Positions 32,787 to 34,523 of a stretch of DNA of 34,523 nucleotides are shown piece after piece. Position numbers and translations under genes: made by a program. This stretch comes from Nitrospirae bacterium JdFR-86. GTDB taxonomy: Bacteria > Nitrospirota > Thermodesulfovibrionia > Thermodesulfovibrionales > JdFR-86. Location of the stretch: positions 240,612 through 275,134 of the forward strand of contig MTOV01000002.1 of NCBI GenBank assembly GCA_002011815.1, read 5' to 3'. Each line of letters opens with the position of its first letter. The first letter of the stretch is position 1. A model generated the notes under the pieces. It did not search any database. It had not been told where the DNA came from and saw only the letters and a program-made list of their open reading frames with translations.

Positions 32787-34523
32787 TCATAGTAATTTCA
32801 GTGTACTTTCGAGGGCTTTTACGACCTTCGGGTCATAGAGCTTGCCTGCCCCTTTCTTAATCTCCTGCAGTGCCTTCTCACGCGTGAACGCTTTTCTGTA
32901 GGGTCTTTTCGCAGTCATTGCGCAGAAGGCATCTACCACAGAGAGAACCCTTGAGAGGAAAGGTATCTGATTGCCTTTCAAGCCGTCAGGGTATCCAGTG
33001 CCGTCGTATCTTTCATGGTGGTGAAGTATTGCCTTCTTGACATCCTCTGAGAACTCAAAACTATTCAGCAAGTCGAGCGTGGTATACGGATGGACTTTTA
33101 ACGTGCGGGTCTCCATAGAGGAAAGTTTCTGCTTTTTCTTAAGCACGCTCTCGTCAATAAGTGTAAGCCCCAGATCATAAATCATGGATATATAGAGTGC
33201 CAACCTTTTGTCTTCTTCTTTTGCATCAAGCCTGTTCATTATTTCAATCATCAGGTTGGGGAAGAGGGCGTCTTTTTTATGGTACTTTTTCTCGGCATTA
33301 AGCAGACCGTCAAAAGATGTAACAAAGTGCTTGAGGCTATCTTCTCTGTACTTGCCTGTATATAGTCCTTCTATGAAGCGGGAAACCCTTTCGCTTAACA
33401 CCGAAGCTATATGAAGGTCTTTGCTTGTGAACGGCTCTGACGAAACTTTATTATTCAGATTAAGCACTCCTATTACCTTATCCTGCATTTTCAACGGCAG
33501 GCAGAGGAGAGACTTGGTGTTGTAATGCGGCATGTTTCTTTTTCCGAAACGAGGGTCGCTTTCTATGTTTTCTATTAACAGCGGAGCACCCTCAAGTGCA
33601 ACCCAGCCAGCGATTCTGTCGCCAAACCTTATTCTTGTCCGCTTTACAATGTTCTCGTCCAGCCCTCTGGCACTCCTGATTGAAAGCTCACCAGTAAGCT
33701 CATCAAGAAGCATTATAGAGCATGTATTCACGCCAAGCAGTTCTGAAATGAATTCGATAAACATCTCCATTGTTGTGTCAATGACCGCTTCTATCTTCTG
33801 TCTTGTACTCTTTGGAATCTTGATGGAGACGACCAAAGTGCTGTTGGTGTCTTCTACATTCAGCTCCCACCTGTGAAGCTCTGCTACCTTCCATGCAAGA
33901 TAGAGCTTTAACCTTTCTTCAGACTGGTCTTTTTGAAGTGTATGCCTTGAGTTGAAAAGGTAAGGCAGTATGGTATCTGGCATTCTTCTTGGGATAGTTA
34001 GATTTACCAGCACGGAGTCGCTCTCCTTGACATTGATTTTTATGATGTCATCATCCTCAAGGTAATAACTCAAACTCTCTATCAGATTGATAAAGAGCTG
34101 GAGGACTCTTATCTTGTCTCCTACAATGTCTGATGTATCTTCTTTAACATTCAGCTGTACTTGTATATTCTTTTTTGCAAGTATGCTTTTTAGCAGTTTT
34201 GAGTTCACTGTTTCTTCCAAAAGCTCTGGAAGACTTATTATGGACTTTGTGACGATTCGTGCTTCATCCTCAAGCCTTAGGAAATCAAGCAGGTTTTCAA
34301 CGATGGAAACAAGTTTGTCTGTTTCCTCTGCGATAATGTCATAGAATTCCTTTTGTTCGCTTTTAGGCAGACCCCCAGCCTGACGTAGGTAATATACAGC
34401 GCCTTTAATCGAGTTAAGCGGGGTGCGTAGTTCGTGTGATATATAAGTAAGGGACTCGGTTTTTACGACATCGGCTTCTATAAGCTTTCTGTTTATTGTC
34501 TCAAGCTCGGCAGCGTTTACCCT
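32787..34523 (-). CDS. HisKA / degenerate ATPase / GAF / HD-GYP signalling protein, 5' truncated
   Basis: The 3' 578 codons of a gene that begins beyond the window; the TTG at 34220 is internal. Visible residue 30 is the histidine of an intact HisKA box (SLTYISHELRTPLNSIKGA). The next domain has ATPase-like shape (DKIRVLQLFINLIESL) but lacks the G1 and G2 glycine boxes (TIPRRMPDTILPYLF, SEERLKLYLAWKVAELHRWEL), so ATP binding is doubtful. A GAF domain follows (CSIMLLDELTGELSIRSARG, SLLCLPLKMQDKVIGVLNL). The C-terminal HD-GYP domain keeps HHERYDGTGYPDGL, but the HD motif reads IYDLGL in place of LHDIGK, so c-di-GMP hydrolysis is uncertain. It could act as a signal-binding scaffold. Confidence 0.88.
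   Translation of the reverse strand, partial: RVNAAELETINRKLIEADVVKTESLTYISHELRTPLNSIKGAVYYLRQAGGLPKSEQKEFYDIIAEETDKLVSIVENLLDFLRLEDEARIVTKSIISLPELLEETVNSKLLKSILAKKNIQVQLNVKEDTSDIVGDKIRVLQLFINLIESLSYYLEDDDIIKINVKESDSVLVNLTIPRRMPDTILPYLFNSRHTLQKDQSEERLKLYLAWKVAELHRWELNVEDTNSTLVVSIKIPKSTRQKIEAVIDTTMEMFIEFISELLGVNTCSIMLLDELTGELSIRSARGLDENIVKRTRIRFGDRIAGWVALEGAPLLIENIESDPRFGKRNMPHYNTKSLLCLPLKMQDKVIGVLNLNNKVSSEPFTSKDLHIASVLSERVSRFIEGLYTGKYREDSLKHFVTSFDGLLNAEKKYHKKDALFPNLMIEIMNRLDAKEEDKRLALYISMIYDLGLTLIDESVLKKKQKLSSMETRTLKVHPYTTLDLLNSFEFSEDVKKAILHHHERYDGTGYPDGLKGNQIPFLSRVLSVVDAFCAMTAKRPYRKAFTREKALQEIKKGAGKLYDPKVVKALESTLKLL

Noticed and set aside
1-34523. CRISPR arrays, tRNA or rRNA genes, insertion sequences, integrases or attachment sites
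   Set aside because: I read both strands for spaced repeats, cloverleaf-like arms and transposase or integrase motifs and found none.

Overview
The window holds a Wzx/Wzy-type exopolysaccharide locus of the exosortase A (XrtA/PEP-CTERM, PrsK-PrsR) kind, and nearly every gene runs on the + strand. The left half is a compact operon with short gaps and start/stop overlaps. Arginine is mostly AGA/AGG and GC is mid-range. Together with the set of XrtA-associated genes this suggests an environmental Gram-negative bacterium such as a Nitrospirota or Desulfobacterota member. That assignment is inference; no rRNA or taxonomic marker is present.

Layout. 3-4832: export and control of chain length, with an outer-membrane export protein (5' end cut off), Wzz-like chain-length protein, tyrosine autokinase, ExeA-like ATPase and a NusG/RfaH-like antiterminator. 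4833-4975: a leader with two mutually exclusive hairpins and an ops-like motif. 4976-7368: a beta-barrel protein and the initiating phosphoglycosyl transferase, which carries a degenerate GGDEF-like N-terminal domain. 7397-10177: oxidoreductase, acyltransferase and aminotransferase, a WbpB/D/E-like set for a diacetamido sugar. 10184-18121: FemAB-like protein, two polysaccharide deacetylases, three glycosyltransferases and an asparagine-synthase-like amidotransferase.

From about 17790 to 27580 base composition and coding style change. The last ~110 codons of the amidotransferase gene drop to about 26% GC (hand count 78/300) from about 47% just upstream. An AT-rich cassette follows: a secreted beta-helix protein with a control-rich leader, a pyruvyl-transferase-family protein, Wzy, Wzx, a methyltransferase and two glycosyltransferases. 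It ends in a decayed glycosyltransferase remnant whose last codons overlap the exosortase start. This looks like a serotype-type cassette exchanged by recombination between conserved flanks.

27849-32240: exosortase, PrsK sensor kinase and PrsR sigma-54 activator. 32285-34523, minus strand: a small fibronectin-III lipoprotein and the 3' part of a signalling protein with HisKA, a degenerate ATPase domain, GAF and an HD-GYP domain that lacks its HD histidine.

Likely working: the phosphoglycosyl transferase loads the first sugar on undecaprenyl phosphate, the glycosyltransferases extend it, Wzx flips it, Wzy polymerises it under Wzz/kinase control, and the export protein and barrel pass it out. 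Deacetylases, FemAB-like, amidotransferase, methyl- and pyruvyl-type enzymes decorate it. PrsK/PrsR probably coordinate exosortase-dependent surface proteins encoded elsewhere. No tRNA, rRNA, CRISPR array, insertion sequence or convincing intrinsic terminator was seen.
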